From NCBI GenBank assembly GCA_900321425.1, contig ONWA01000038.1, positions 1 to 32,799 of the forward strand: a stretch of 32,799 nucleotides of DNA, written 5' to 3'. The position numbers and the translations under genes are program-made. This stretch comes from an uncultured Prevotellaceae bacterium (GTDB lineage Bacteria > Bacteroidota > Bacteroidia > Bacteroidales > Bacteroidaceae). The notes below the pieces were generated by a model that searched no databases, was not told where the DNA came from, and worked only from the letters and a program-made list of their open reading frames with translations. Shown one piece after another: positions 24,677 to 32,799 of the stretch. How positions within the stretch are numbered: position 1 is the stretch's first letter; the number at the start of each line of letters is the position of its first letter.

Positions 24677-25966
24677 TTACCTATTTTTTCTGTTCTTAAA
24701 TTCTTGTACTGCTTTAATCACGTCGGTTTTCGCTCCATTCTTAAAGGCTATGATAAATGCCTGTGGGAAGTTGGTGGATAACTCTTTTCTTAACCGATAG
24801 ATTTCGTTGTAATTGGTAGAGGCCCCAACCGTATATTTGTAGAGACCACCTTCTTGGTAATAGTCTACGTCTTTTTCGCCCTTGAAATGGCTGTCACCTT
24901 TTGGTAACTTCTTTTCAGTAGCTATGATCTGAACCTTGAAGACAGGCATATCTGTTGGTTCTTCGACTGTAGTGTTTTGTTTCTCTACTGCGGGTTTAGG
25001 ATTCTCTACGATGGGTTTAGGCTCTTCTACGACAGGTTTAGGCTCTTCTATTACCTGTTGTGGCACTTCTATTTTAGTATTCACAGTAGCAGGCTCTTCC
25101 TTGACAGGCTTTTCCTCTTTTACAGAGGGCTCATCTTGGGCGGGTACTACTGAAGGGATGTTAATATTCTCTTTGTCAGGAGCCTGATAAGGCACTACAA
25201 AATGACGATCGTATTTCTGTCGGTAGGCAACGAATGCCTGATAGATGCCTTTTCCCAGTGCATCAATACCTCTGGAAGTGTTGAGATACTGCTCTTCATC
25301 GGGGGTGGATATAAAGCCCAATTCTATCAAGCAGCTGGGCATAGAGGTTTCGCGTAAAACCAAGAACCCTGCCTGTTTCACACCTTTGTTCTGTCGTCCG
25401 GCTGTGTTGCACACCTTCTGTTGAACGAATTTAGCCAGTTCTACACTCTGTGACATATTATTGTCCTGTAGCAGTTCGAACATGATATAGCTTTCGCTGG
25501 AACGAGGGTCAAAGCCTGCATAGCGTTCTTTGTAGTCTTTCTCTATCAGGATTACGGAGTTCTCACGCTTGGCCACATCCAGATTGTCGCTAGCACGGTG
25601 CATACCTAATGTGTATGTTTCCAATCCTCTGGATATCCGTCCTTTAGGCAGGGCATTGGTGTGTATGGATACAAAAAGGTCGGCTTTGTTCTTGTTGGCA
25701 ATATCCGCCCTTTGATGCAGTGGAATGAAGATATCCGTCTTTCGGGTGTAGATGACTTTTACATCCGGGCAATTTCTCTCAACATATCGTCCGAAGGTGA
25801 GCGCCACATTCAAGTTGATGTTTTTCTCGTATGAAAATGCTCCCTTGGCACCAGCATCATGTCCACCATGACCTGCGTCAATCACTAGTGTAAACTTCTT
25901 ATTGGCGGCATTTCCTACTAGAGAAAGGCCGAGGAATATGATGAATATGAAAATCTTTCTATACAT
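24677..25966 (-). CDS. N-acetylmuramoyl-L-alanine amidase (Amidase_3) with SPOR-like C-terminus
   Basis: This 429-residue exported enzyme cleaves the bond between muramic acid and the stem peptide, usually during cell separation. The signal peptide ends near VGNAA (residue ~20). The Amidase_3 domain (~25-250) has the zinc ligands His33 (DAGHGG), Glu47 (SYEKN) and His102 (SIHTN) and the catalytic Glu215 (IELGF). A Pro/Glu/Val-rich linker (~270-345) contains three EEPKP-like repeats. The C-terminal ~80 residues (PVFKVQIIATEKKLPKGDSH, GLYKYTVGASTNYNEIYRLR) resemble a SPOR peptidoglycan-binding domain. It lies between folB and the MCE gene with 2-base gaps. Confidence 0.92.
   Translation of the reverse strand: MYRKIFIFIIFLGLSLVGNAANKKFTLVIDAGHGGHDAGAKGAFSYEKNINLNVALTFGRYVERNCPDVKVIYTRKTDIFIPLHQRADIANKNKADLFVSIHTNALPKGRISRGLETYTLGMHRASDNLDVAKRENSVILIEKDYKERYAGFDPRSSESYIMFELLQDNNMSQSVELAKFVQQKVCNTAGRQNKGVKQAGFLVLRETSMPSCLIELGFISTPDEEQYLNTSRGIDALGKGIYQAFVAYRQKYDRHFVVPYQAPDKENINIPSVVPAQDEPSVKEEKPVKEEPATVNTKIEVPQQVIEEPKPVVEEPKPIVENPKPAVEKQNTTVEEPTDMPVFKVQIIATEKKLPKGDSHFKGEKDVDYYQEGGLYKYTVGASTNYNEIYRLRKELSTNFPQAFIIAFKNGAKTDVIKAVQEFKNRKNR
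24992..25054 (-). repeat. Three 21-bp repeats in the amidase linker
   Basis: A 21-base unit containing GGTTTAGG recurs at about 24992, 25013 and 25034 with few changes. It encodes the EPKPVVE-type heptads of the linker. Copy number could change the linker length without breaking the frame. Confidence 0.75.
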
Positions 25967-25968
25967 AA

Positions 25969-26337
25969 TTATATATTTAAATGTATCTCAACAGATGCCC
26001 CCATGCAGTCAGCTCCCATCGGAGGATTCTTCTTTGTTACCTCCAAGTCTATGGAGGTGATGGCAGGGAAGGCTTGTTCCAATGCCTTGATGATGCGTCC
26101 CGCCACTTGCTCGATGAGCTGAGAAGGAATTGACATCTCTCTCTTTACTGTCTCATAGACCGTAGCATAGTTCAACGTGTCAGTCACCTCATCACTTGCT
26201 ATTGCCTGCTCCAGTGGATAGCCAATTCGGAGGTCTACCATGAAGTCGTTGCCTACCGTTCTTTCCTGAGGCAGTACTCCGTGGAAGGCGTGGAAACGAA
26301 CTCCTTTGAGACAGATATAGCTACTTGTTATCCGCAT
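25969..26337 (-). CDS. folB: Dihydroneopterin aldolase FolB
   Basis: FolB converts 7,8-dihydroneopterin to 6-hydroxymethyl-dihydropterin in folate synthesis. The protein has the usual size (122 residues) and motifs: GVRFHAFHGVLPQER with the conserved Glu25, DTLNYATVYE, the helix LIEQVAGRII, and the catalytic lysine region VTKKNPPMGA (Lys102/103). The start overlaps the last 10 bases of nrdJ, and the amidase gene starts 2 bases after its stop, so it sits inside the leftward operon. Confidence 0.93.
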   Translation of the reverse strand: MRITSSYICLKGVRFHAFHGVLPQERTVGNDFMVDLRIGYPLEQAIASDEVTDTLNYATVYETVKREMSIPSQLIEQVAGRIIKALEQAFPAITSIDLEVTKKNPPMGADCMGASVEIHLNI

Positions 26338-28922
26338 CGTGATGCTCCACAGCTTTTACAGATTAGACAACCCTCCTGATAAATCAGACTCTCCTGTCCG
26401 CATACAGGACATTTCTGTCCTTTCGCTTCCGTGCCGTCAGTCACATATTTCTTAAGAGCACGCTCCACACCATTTTTCCAGGTGTTGATGCTTTCACTCT
26501 GCAACTGCAATGAACCCACCAGTCGGATGACATGATCGATTGGCATACGGTAACGTAGTACACCAGAGATCAGTTTGGCATAGTTCCAGTATTCTGGATT
26601 GAACTTCTCCGACAGTCCTTCTACTGTGGTCTTGTAACCGCGTTTGTTTTCAAACTGGAAGTCATAGCGTTTGCTACCGTCGGCATTCATGCTCTTGATA
26701 ATCTTTCCTTTGGTCACCGTCTTGGGGAGGACGATACCTTCTTCGTCGTCTTGAAGACCTGTGAAGATTTCATAAGGATAGCCGTCCAGAAGTCCTACGA
26801 AGGCCACCCATTTCTCTTTGTTGTTCTGGAAACGCACCACATCGCATTCCAGGACTTGCGGGCGAACCTCTGTCACCTCAGGATGCTTGCAGTGACAGTC
26901 CTGTGGCTTTTCCTCCATGTTATTGTCCTTCACCTGATCTTCTGCTTTGTTCTCTTCTTTTTTCTTGTCTTTCTTGCTGACGGAGATCATCACTCCTGCA
27001 CGCGAGCCGTCACGATAGATGGTACATCCCTTACAGCCTGAACGCCAAGCCTCCACATACAGACGGTTGACGAGTGCCTCGTCTACGTCGTTGGGCAGGT
27101 TCACCGTCACACTGATGCTATGGTCTACCCATTTCTGGATAGCTCCCTGCATCTTCACCTTCATCAGCCAGTCTACATCGTTGGCAGTTGCTTTATAATA
27201 AGGTGAGCGCTCCACCAGTTTGTCAATCTCTTCTTGGGTGTAACGCTGGTTGCTGTCAATGCCGTTTACCTGCATCCATTTCAGGAACTTTGGATGATAG
27301 ACGATATACTCCTCAAAGGCATCACCCACTTCGTCGACAAAGTCTACATGGACATTTGTGTCGTTGGGGTTCACTTTTCTGCGACGTTTATACACGGGCA
27401 TGAAGACGGGCTCTATACCGCTGGTCGTCTCTGTCATGAGCGATGTCGTACCCGTAGGTGCAATCGTCAGACAGGCGATATTTCGCCGACCATATCGTTG
27501 CATGTCTTTATACAGTTGTGCATCAGCTTCCTTGATGCGGAGGATAAATGGATTCTGGGCCTCACGTTTACTGTCGTATATTTCAAAGGCACCGCGTTCC
27601 TTGGCCATCTCTACTGATGCGCGATAGGCAGTCAGGGCCAAGTTCTTGTGTACTTCAACAGAGAAGTTGGTGGCTTCCTGAGTGCCGTAACGTAGTCCCA
27701 TAGCTGCAATCATGTCACCTTCGGCCGTAATACCAACTCCAGTGCGGCGTCCCATGCTACTCTTGCGCTTGATTTTCTCCCAGAGATGATACTCGGCCCC
27801 TTTCACCTCCTGACTCTGTGGGTCGCTGTCAATCTTCTCCATAATCAGATCGATCTTCTCCAGCTCAAGGTCCACGATATCGTCCATCAGGCGCTGGGCG
27901 TAAGTTACATGTTTCTTGAACAGCTCATAGTCGAAATATGCATCTTTGGTAAATGGGTTGACAACATAAGAATAAAGGTTGATACTCAACAGTCGGCAGG
28001 AGTCGTATGGACAAAGAGGAATCTCACCGCAGGGGTTGGTTGAAACAGTACGGAATCCTAAGTCGGCATAGCAATCGGGGATGCTTTCACGTAGGATGGT
28101 ATCCCAGAAAAGCACACCTGGCTCAGCACTCTTCCACGCGTTGTGTACAATCTTCTCCCATAGCTTTTTGGCAGAGATCTCTTTCGATACATTAGGGTCA
28201 TCGCTATTGATAGGGAACTGTTGCGTGTAAGGTTTGTCGTCGATGGCACATTGCATGAACTCATCGTCGATTTTTACTGACACATTGGCACCTGTCACTC
28301 TGCCCTCTGTCATTTTGGCGTCGATGAAAGCCTCTGAGTCGGGATGCTTGATGCTGACGGTGAGCATCAGGGCACCTCGACGACCGTCTTGTGCCACTTC
28401 GCGCGTACTATTACTATAACGCTCCATAAATGGCACCAGACCTGTTGAGGTCAGGGCTGAGTTGTTCACTGGCGACCCCTTCGGACGCACGTGACTCAGG
28501 TCGTGTCCTACACCACCGCGACGCTTCATCAACTGTACTTGTTCTTCGTCGATTCGAAGGATAGCACCATAGGAGTCGGCATCACCGTCTAGTCCGATGA
28601 CGAAACAGTTGGAAAGCGATGCAATCTGATAATTATTGCCAATACCAGTCATCGGACTGCCGGCAGGTACGATATAGCGGAAATGGTCCAGCAACTGGAA
28701 AATCTCCTCTGCCGTCATCGGATTCTTGTATTTCTTCTCTATGCGGGCAATCTCGTTGGCAATACGCCAATGCATGTCTTCAGGCGATTTCTCATAGATG
28801 CGTCCGAAGCTGTCTTTCATCGCATATTTATTAACCCACACGCGGGCAGCGAGCTCATCGCCTTCAAAATATTGCATTGAGGCATTGAAGGCCTCTTCAT
28901 AGGTATATGTTTTTTCAGTCAT
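26328..28922 (-). CDS. nrdJ: Adenosylcobalamin-dependent (class II) ribonucleoside-diphosphate reductase
   Basis: NrdJ makes deoxyribonucleotides with a B12-generated radical, without need for oxygen. I choose the ATG at 28922 (MTEKTYTYEEAFNASM, 864 residues). The frame continues upstream to 28979, but those 19 codons overlap the previous gene and do not look like NrdJ. Conserved residues are the redox Cys106 (LSNCFVIG), the active-site group Asn296-Cys298-Glu300 (TNPCGEIP), the APTGTTS loop, and a C-terminal zinc-ribbon-like CPVCG/CLICKSCG. A charged linker rich in Lys and Glu lies near residues 675-705. The upstream gene ends 23 bases before this start. No B12 riboswitch is visible in that gap. 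Confidence 0.95.
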   Translation of the reverse strand: MTEKTYTYEEAFNASMQYFEGDELAARVWVNKYAMKDSFGRIYEKSPEDMHWRIANEIARIEKKYKNPMTAEEIFQLLDHFRYIVPAGSPMTGIGNNYQIASLSNCFVIGLDGDADSYGAILRIDEEQVQLMKRRGGVGHDLSHVRPKGSPVNNSALTSTGLVPFMERYSNSTREVAQDGRRGALMLTVSIKHPDSEAFIDAKMTEGRVTGANVSVKIDDEFMQCAIDDKPYTQQFPINSDDPNVSKEISAKKLWEKIVHNAWKSAEPGVLFWDTILRESIPDCYADLGFRTVSTNPCGEIPLCPYDSCRLLSINLYSYVVNPFTKDAYFDYELFKKHVTYAQRLMDDIVDLELEKIDLIMEKIDSDPQSQEVKGAEYHLWEKIKRKSSMGRRTGVGITAEGDMIAAMGLRYGTQEATNFSVEVHKNLALTAYRASVEMAKERGAFEIYDSKREAQNPFILRIKEADAQLYKDMQRYGRRNIACLTIAPTGTTSLMTETTSGIEPVFMPVYKRRRKVNPNDTNVHVDFVDEVGDAFEEYIVYHPKFLKWMQVNGIDSNQRYTQEEIDKLVERSPYYKATANDVDWLMKVKMQGAIQKWVDHSISVTVNLPNDVDEALVNRLYVEAWRSGCKGCTIYRDGSRAGVMISVSKKDKKKEENKAEDQVKDNNMEEKPQDCHCKHPEVTEVRPQVLECDVVRFQNNKEKWVAFVGLLDGYPYEIFTGLQDDEEGIVLPKTVTKGKIIKSMNADGSKRYDFQFENKRGYKTTVEGLSEKFNPEYWNYAKLISGVLRYRMPIDHVIRLVGSLQLQSESINTWKNGVERALKKYVTDGTEAKGQKCPVCGQESLIYQEGCLICKSCGASRCG

Positions 28923-28945
28923 GATCTGATGTGTATCCAAAATGT

Positions 28946-30349
28946 TTATTTTATAGGAGTGGAAGCAGAGGTGTTCCATGCCGCCTGACTGGATCGTTTC
29001 ACTTGTCTCTGAGGTGCGGCGGCCTTCGGCTGTTTGCCGTTGGGATCTACCACATATTTGCTTACCTTTCCGGCTAAGTCGAAGTTGACGACGAGCAGCT
29101 TACCTGTGGAACGTACATATGTCCAAGTTACATAGCCGCTCTCGTTGCTTACCCGATCGGGTTCACCTATGGCCAGTTGTACTTCATCCTGCGTCATACC
29201 TAAGATGACGTAACCCTGACGGATGGCCGCACGTGCTGCCTGAGTGGTTTCACGCGCCTTTCCTTCACCTATAGCGAAGATATATCCGAAGTAGTCTTCT
29301 ATTGAATCAGCGGTGTCGCCTGTCACATCGTCAGAATGCGAGAAGAAAACTCTCTTATAGTAGACACGGCGAGATTCCTTTTCCGTCAGTGTCAGTGTTA
29401 CATGATTGTCTCCTGAAGGTATGAGGTGGTCGATGGTGAATGTCGTCTGCCGAGGAACTCTCACGTTACGGTCTTTTCCTGCGCCATGTGTGAGCATCAG
29501 TGTGACATCCTTGGTATGAACGACAGCGCCTTGATATGCCATATAATCTTTTGAGACTTCTATGACATCGTCCTGTATTTCAAATGAGCCGGAAAACAAG
29601 TGCCTGGCATTGTCTTTTACGAACTCGTCATCGCGCAAACCACAGTTGGTCTTTGAAATGGCCACGTTCTGATAGAACTCATTACCCTTTGTGTCTTCAA
29701 CGATAATCTTCACTGGGAAATTGCGAGTGCCGACAGCAATAGCCTTGACGGTTACGATCTCATCCTTAGGTACTTTCACCTCTTCATAATCGTCAGAGCT
29801 ATAGCTGGTGTCAATGCAGTATGTCGTTGTCTTAGTGAAGAACTTGTGCCCCATCAGTTTGGTGCGAGCAATATCCACGTCGCCCAGATAGGCGAGGGTA
29901 GGAACACCAGCCTTGTCATAGCAGAAGTCTTGAAATGATATTCCATTCAGTGGATAGTAGTATTTCCTGTGGTTTTCCTTACAGAGGAAATGCAGGCGGG
30001 GATGACCGTCAAGTCCTTCGTCATGACCTTGATAAATCATGATCTTATTGCGCAGATTGATGTTGCTTTCTTCCTTACCTGTTTCGGTGTCGGTGAAGGT
30101 GTTGACAATCAAGTCGTACTCTTCAGGTATCACCATGAATCTCATGCCTTCTTTCCATTCGCAGGGTGAATAGAACTTGAAGTTGTCAGAGATGAGGTCG
30201 CGTATTTCCTTTCCCTGTGTCTTCTTTGCTGACTTTGCGGCAGAAGTCTGTTGGGCGTGGCGCGTCTTTATAATGTACGAACTAGCGTCTTGTGCAGCTA
30301 CATGTAAACATGCGAAAATAGTGAAGACGATGCTAATGAGCTTTTTCAT
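28946..30349 (-). CDS. Secreted protein with C-terminal BamE/SmpA-like domain
   Basis: This 467-residue protein is of unknown function. The signal peptide is cleaved near VAAQ (residues 17-20). Residues ~45-370 are mostly beta-rich segments with no motif that I know. Residues ~380-435 (QGYVILGMTQDEVQLAIGEP, then DRVSNESGYVTWTY) match the short SmpA/OmlA/BamE-type fold in which a 'GMT..EV...G.P' helix precedes two strands. The C-terminus is basic and low in complexity (KAAAPQRQVKRSSQAAW). It is the first gene of the leftward run ahead of nrdJ and is divergent from dnaK. An envelope role is likely, but no specific function can be given. Confidence 0.8.
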   Translation of the reverse strand: MKKLISIVFTIFACLHVAAQDASSYIIKTRHAQQTSAAKSAKKTQGKEIRDLISDNFKFYSPCEWKEGMRFMVIPEEYDLIVNTFTDTETGKEESNINLRNKIMIYQGHDEGLDGHPRLHFLCKENHRKYYYPLNGISFQDFCYDKAGVPTLAYLGDVDIARTKLMGHKFFTKTTTYCIDTSYSSDDYEEVKVPKDEIVTVKAIAVGTRNFPVKIIVEDTKGNEFYQNVAISKTNCGLRDDEFVKDNARHLFSGSFEIQDDVIEVSKDYMAYQGAVVHTKDVTLMLTHGAGKDRNVRVPRQTTFTIDHLIPSGDNHVTLTLTEKESRRVYYKRVFFSHSDDVTGDTADSIEDYFGYIFAIGEGKARETTQAARAAIRQGYVILGMTQDEVQLAIGEPDRVSNESGYVTWTYVRSTGKLLVVNFDLAGKVSKYVVDPNGKQPKAAAPQRQVKRSSQAAWNTSASTPIK

Positions 30350-30384
30350 AAGGATGTTTGTTTTTGACGTTTCTTAAACAGCCG

Positions 30385-30392
30385 CAAAGTTA
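30385..30392 (-). promoter_or_regulatory. -7 box for the leftward BamE-like/nrdJ operon
   Basis: Read on the minus strand the bases are TAACTTTG followed by C, a full match to TAnnTTTG, 36 bases before the start codon. No exact TTTG is found at -33; TTGG occurs nearby. No other promoter is seen before nrdJ, folB, the amidase or the MCE gene. Confidence 0.6.
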
Positions 30393-30466
30393 TGAAAAAA
30401 AAATGAGACTTGTGCCAATTTGTCGTGACAATCCGTCATTTTTATCCTTTTTTTATGTTTTTGGCA

Positions 30467-30475
30467 TACGCTTTG
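30467..30475 (+). promoter_or_regulatory. Weak candidate promoter for dnaK
   Basis: TACGCTTTG has one extra base relative to TAnnTTTG and lies 51 bases before the dnaK ATG. The CIRCE heat-shock operator is absent. A short inverted repeat, TTGTC-GT-GACAA (30420-30431), lies upstream and could bind a regulator, but it may be chance. Confidence 0.3.
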
Positions 30476-30526
30476 CTATATATAGTATGACAAAAATCGT
30501 AAACAAATAACAAAAATAATAGAATT

Positions 30527-32431
30527 ATGGGAAAGATTATTGGAATTGACTTGGGAACAACCAACAGCTGCGTTGCCGTATTCGAGGGTAACGAGCCAGT
30601 AGTAATTGCAAACAGTGAGGGTAAGCGTACAACCCCTTCTGTCGTAGCCTTTGTGGAAGGTGGCGAGCGTAAGGTGGGCGATCCTGCCAAGCGTCAGGCT
30701 ATCACGAACCCAAAGAAGACGATCTACAGTATCAAGCGCTTCATGGGTGAGAACTGGCAGCAGACAGAGAAAGAGATTTCTCGTGTACCTTATACTGTTG
30801 TTAACGAGGGTGGCTATCCTCGTGTAGACATCGATGGACGTAAATATACTCCTCAGGAAATCTCTGCGATGACTTTGCAGAAGATGAAGAAGACTGCCGA
30901 GGATTACCTCGGTCAGGAGGTGACAGATGCTGTCATCACCGTACCAGCATACTTCTCTGACTCTCAGCGTCAGGCTACGAAGGAGGCTGGTCAGATTGCC
31001 GGCTTGAATGTCCGTCGTATCGTCAACGAACCAACAGCTGCCGCTTTGGCATACGGTGTCGACAAGGCCAACAAGGATATGAAGATTGCTGTCTTCGACC
31101 TCGGTGGTGGTACGTTCGATATCTCTATCCTGGAATTCGGTGGTGGTGTGTTTGAGGTGCTTTCTACCAATGGTGATACTCACCTGGGTGGTGATGACTT
31201 CGACCAGGTAATCATCGACTGGTTGGTACAGGAGTTCAAGAACGACGAGGGTGCCGATCTGACACAGGATCCTATGGCTATGCAGCGTCTGAAGGAGGCT
31301 GCTGAGAAGGCAAAGATTGAGTTGTCAAGCTCTACCTCTACTGAGATCAACCTGCCTTATATCATGCCTGTGGGTGGTGTGCCTAAGCACTTGGTGAAGA
31401 CCTTGACTCGTGCTAAGTTCGAGCAGCTGGCTCACGACCTGATTCAGGCTTGTCTGGCTCCTTGTCAGAAGGCAATGGCAGACGCTAAGCTGAATACTTC
31501 TGATATCGATGAGGTTATCCTCGTAGGTGGTTCTAGCCGTATCCCTGCTGTTCAGACACTGGTCAAGAACTACTTTGGTAAGGAGCCTTCAAAGGGTGTT
31601 AACCCTGACGAGGTAGTTGCCGTTGGCGCTTCTATCCAGGGTGCTATCCTGAACAAGGAAGGTGGTGTAGGCGATATCGTGCTGCTCGACGTTACTCCTT
31701 TGACTCTGGGTATTGAGACGATGGGTGGTGTGATGACCAAACTGATCGAAGCAAATACAACCATTCCTTGCAAGAAGAGCGAGACCTTCTCTACGGCAGC
31801 TGATAATCAGACGGAGGTAACCATCCACGTGCTGCAGGGTGAGCGTCCTATGGCTGCTCAGAATAAGAGTATCGGTCAGTTTAACCTGACAGGTATCGCT
31901 CCTGCTCGTCGTGGTATTCCTCAGATTGAGGTAACCTTCGATATCGATGCAAACGGTATCCTCAAGGTTTCTGCCAAGGATAAGGCTACAGGTAAGGAGC
32001 AGGCTATCCGCATCGAGGCTTCTTCTGGTCTGTCACAGGACGAGATCAACCGCATGAAGGCTGAGGCTGAGGCTAATGCTGAGGCTGACAAGAAAGAGCG
32101 TGAGCGTGTTGACAAGCTCAATCAGGCTGACTCGATGATCTTCCAGACGGAAACGTTCCTCAATGAGAATGGTGACAAGATTCCTGCAGACAAGAAGGCT
32201 CCTATCGAGCAGGCTCTCCAGCAGTTGAAGGATGCTCATAAGAGTGGTGATATCTCTGCAATTGATACTGCCATCAACAACCTGAACACCATCATGCAGA
32301 CAGCCAGTCAGCAGATGTATGCCAACGCTGGTGCACAGCCTGGTGCCGGACAGCAGGCTCAAGGTGGTCAGCAGACACAGACCAATCCTAACGACGAGGT
32401 GCAGGATGCTGACTTCGAGGAGGTCAAATGA
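30527..32431 (+). CDS. dnaK: Molecular chaperone DnaK (Hsp70)
   Basis: DnaK is the ATP-driven cytoplasmic Hsp70 chaperone. The 634 residues include the nucleotide-binding domain with [59 protein letters not shown] and [14 protein letters not shown]. The interdomain linker is [16 protein letters not shown]. The substrate-binding domain has [18 protein letters not shown] and the helical lid. A Gln/Gly/Ala-rich tail ends in [12 protein letters not shown], close to the usual EEVK-type end. It stands alone; dnaJ and grpE are not next to it. A strong terminator follows. Confidence 0.98.
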   Translation: MGKIIGIDLGTTNSCVAVFEGNEPVVIANSEGKRTTPSVVAFVEGGERKVGDPAKRQAITNPKKTIYSIKRFMGENWQQTEKEISRVPYTVVNEGGYPRVDIDGRKYTPQEISAMTLQKMKKTAEDYLGQEVTDAVITVPAYFSDSQRQATKEAGQIAGLNVRRIVNEPTAAALAYGVDKANKDMKIAVFDLGGGTFDISILEFGGGVFEVLSTNGDTHLGGDDFDQVIIDWLVQEFKNDEGADLTQDPMAMQRLKEAAEKAKIELSSSTSTEINLPYIMPVGGVPKHLVKTLTRAKFEQLAHDLIQACLAPCQKAMADAKLNTSDIDEVILVGGSSRIPAVQTLVKNYFGKEPSKGVNPDEVVAVGASIQGAILNKEGGVGDIVLLDVTPLTLGIETMGGVMTKLIEANTTIPCKKSETFSTAADNQTEVTIHVLQGERPMAAQNKSIGQFNLTGIAPARRGIPQIEVTFDIDANGILKVSAKDKATGKEQAIRIEASSGLSQDEINRMKAEAEANAEADKKERERVDKLNQADSMIFQTETFLNENGDKIPADKKAPIEQALQQLKDAHKSGDISAIDTAINNLNTIMQTASQQMYANAGAQPGAGQQAQGGQQTQTNPNDEVQDADFEEVK

Positions 32432-32463
32432 GACGCATAAGTAAAGACATAACAAAACACTAT

Positions 32464-32506
32464 CAAATGGCGTGTAGCTCAATGAGTTACACGCCATTTG
32501 CTTTTT
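32464..32506 (+). terminator. Rho-independent terminator of dnaK
   Basis: CAAATGGCGTGTA (32464-32476) pairs exactly with TACACGCCATTTG (32488-32500). The stem goes on through a G-T wobble to CTC/GAG closed by AAT. CTTTTT follows, which makes a long and very stable intrinsic terminator 33 bases after the stop codon. Confidence 0.92.
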
Positions 32507-32719
32507 ATGGGCCATAGGTATTATACTAAAGAGCAGGTGTTTCCCAAATTGGAGATGCCTGCTTTTGTTTGACCATTTGTCCGAGGATATTCAAATTTTT
32601 CTAATAGTATCGGACAAATGTATTTCATGTCCACCTCTGTACATGAGTACTGAGGACTCCATGCTTCTCACAGCAACTTGCGTGAGTTCCACCATTCCTT
32701 GCCATCAGCCTTCTATATA
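32507..32719. other. Non-coding stretch with two inverted repeats
   Basis: No credible gene is seen here. AGCAGG (32532-32537) and CCTGCT pair around 32558, followed by TTTGTTT. Beyond it, CATTTGTCCGA (32574-32584) and its exact reverse complement TCGGACAAATG (32610-32620) flank 25 AT-rich bases. They may end a leftward gene, form a palindromic mobile remnant, or serve as an operator. Confidence 0.4.
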
Positions 32720-32797
32720 TCAACTGTCCCCATGGCATATGCTATTGTAAAGAGCCAGTCCTTTTACCGTCAGCAGGTATTTCTGGCGAGGGTGACG
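32720..32797 (-). CDS. Possible 3' end of a leftward gene (partial)
   Basis: On the minus strand an open frame enters from the right edge, encodes RHPRQKYLLTVKGLALYNSI and five more residues, and stops at 32720-32722. With only 25 codons, a chance frame cannot be excluded. No family is recognised. Confidence 0.25.
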   Translation of the reverse strand, partial: RHPRQKYLLTVKGLALYNSICHGDS

Positions 32798-32799
32798 GG

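Noticed and set aside
28923-28990. Cobalamin riboswitch before the B12-dependent reductase
   Set aside because: The gap to the upstream gene is only 23 bases and no B12-box-like sequence was seen.
30350-30526. CIRCE/HrcA heat-shock operator before dnaK
   Set aside because: No TTAGCACTC/GAGTGCTAA repeat is present.
30476-31183. 235-codon leftward frame opposite dnaK
   Set aside because: It overlaps the N-terminal half of dnaK, whose motifs are certain; the antisense product looks like a shadow.
32565-32750. 61-codon rightward frame at the right end
   Set aside because: It crosses the inverted repeat, has no promoter, and its protein has no recognisable features.
1-32799. CRISPR arrays, tRNA or rRNA genes, complete insertion sequences
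   Set aside because: No regularly spaced repeats, no cloverleaf-like or rRNA sequence and no transposase gene were found in the gaps between genes.

Overview
The window looks like a chromosome segment from a Prevotella-type member of the Bacteroidota. The evidence is paired SusC/SusD genes, lipoproteins with acidic residues just after the lipobox cysteine, promoters of the TAnnTTTG type without Shine-Dalgarno sequences, a fused murF-alr gene, a DUF4421-like barrel protein, a B12-dependent ribonucleotide reductase, and a short C-terminal 'NLNGQRV...GLYIVNGKKVIV' tail typical of Prevotella secreted proteins. All calls come from reading the sequence; no database search was run.

Layout. 1-3.2 kb (+): 3' part of murF-alr, followed directly by an outer-membrane barrel protein. 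3.2-17.9 kb (+): a fructan utilisation locus. It holds a membrane-spanning sensor/AraC regulator, then susC-susD-surface glycan-binding lipoprotein-surface GH32, then a single gene for a secreted protein of unknown function, then periplasmic GH32-MFS sugar importer-fructokinase. The expected flow is: surface cutting and capture of fructan, TonB-dependent import, periplasmic trimming to fructose, inner-membrane uptake, phosphorylation. 18.1-22.0 kb (+): an uronate-type cluster with a lone galactitol-type PTS IIC protein, a KduI isomerase carrying a signal peptide, and an ExuT-like MFS transporter. 22.0-30.3 kb (-): dnaA, then a leftward run with a BamE-like-domain protein, nrdJ, folB, an Amidase_3 protein and an MCE/MlaD protein. 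30.5-32.4 kb (+): dnaK and a strong terminator. The last 370 bases hold hairpins and perhaps the end of a leftward gene.

The most notable points: (1) three promoters of the fructan locus share a two-block upstream element held at the same distance from the -7 box (86/86/85 and 57/57/57 bases). This defines a probable regulon that includes the unknown secreted protein. (2) The locus regulator has sensor, membrane segment and AraC helix-turn-helix but no room for the kinase and receiver domains of a classical hybrid two-component sensor. (3) DnaA appears to lack, in frame, about 15 residues covering the DnaA-box-binding signature. (4) The KduI homologue carries an export signal and sits beside an orphan PTS IIC protein.
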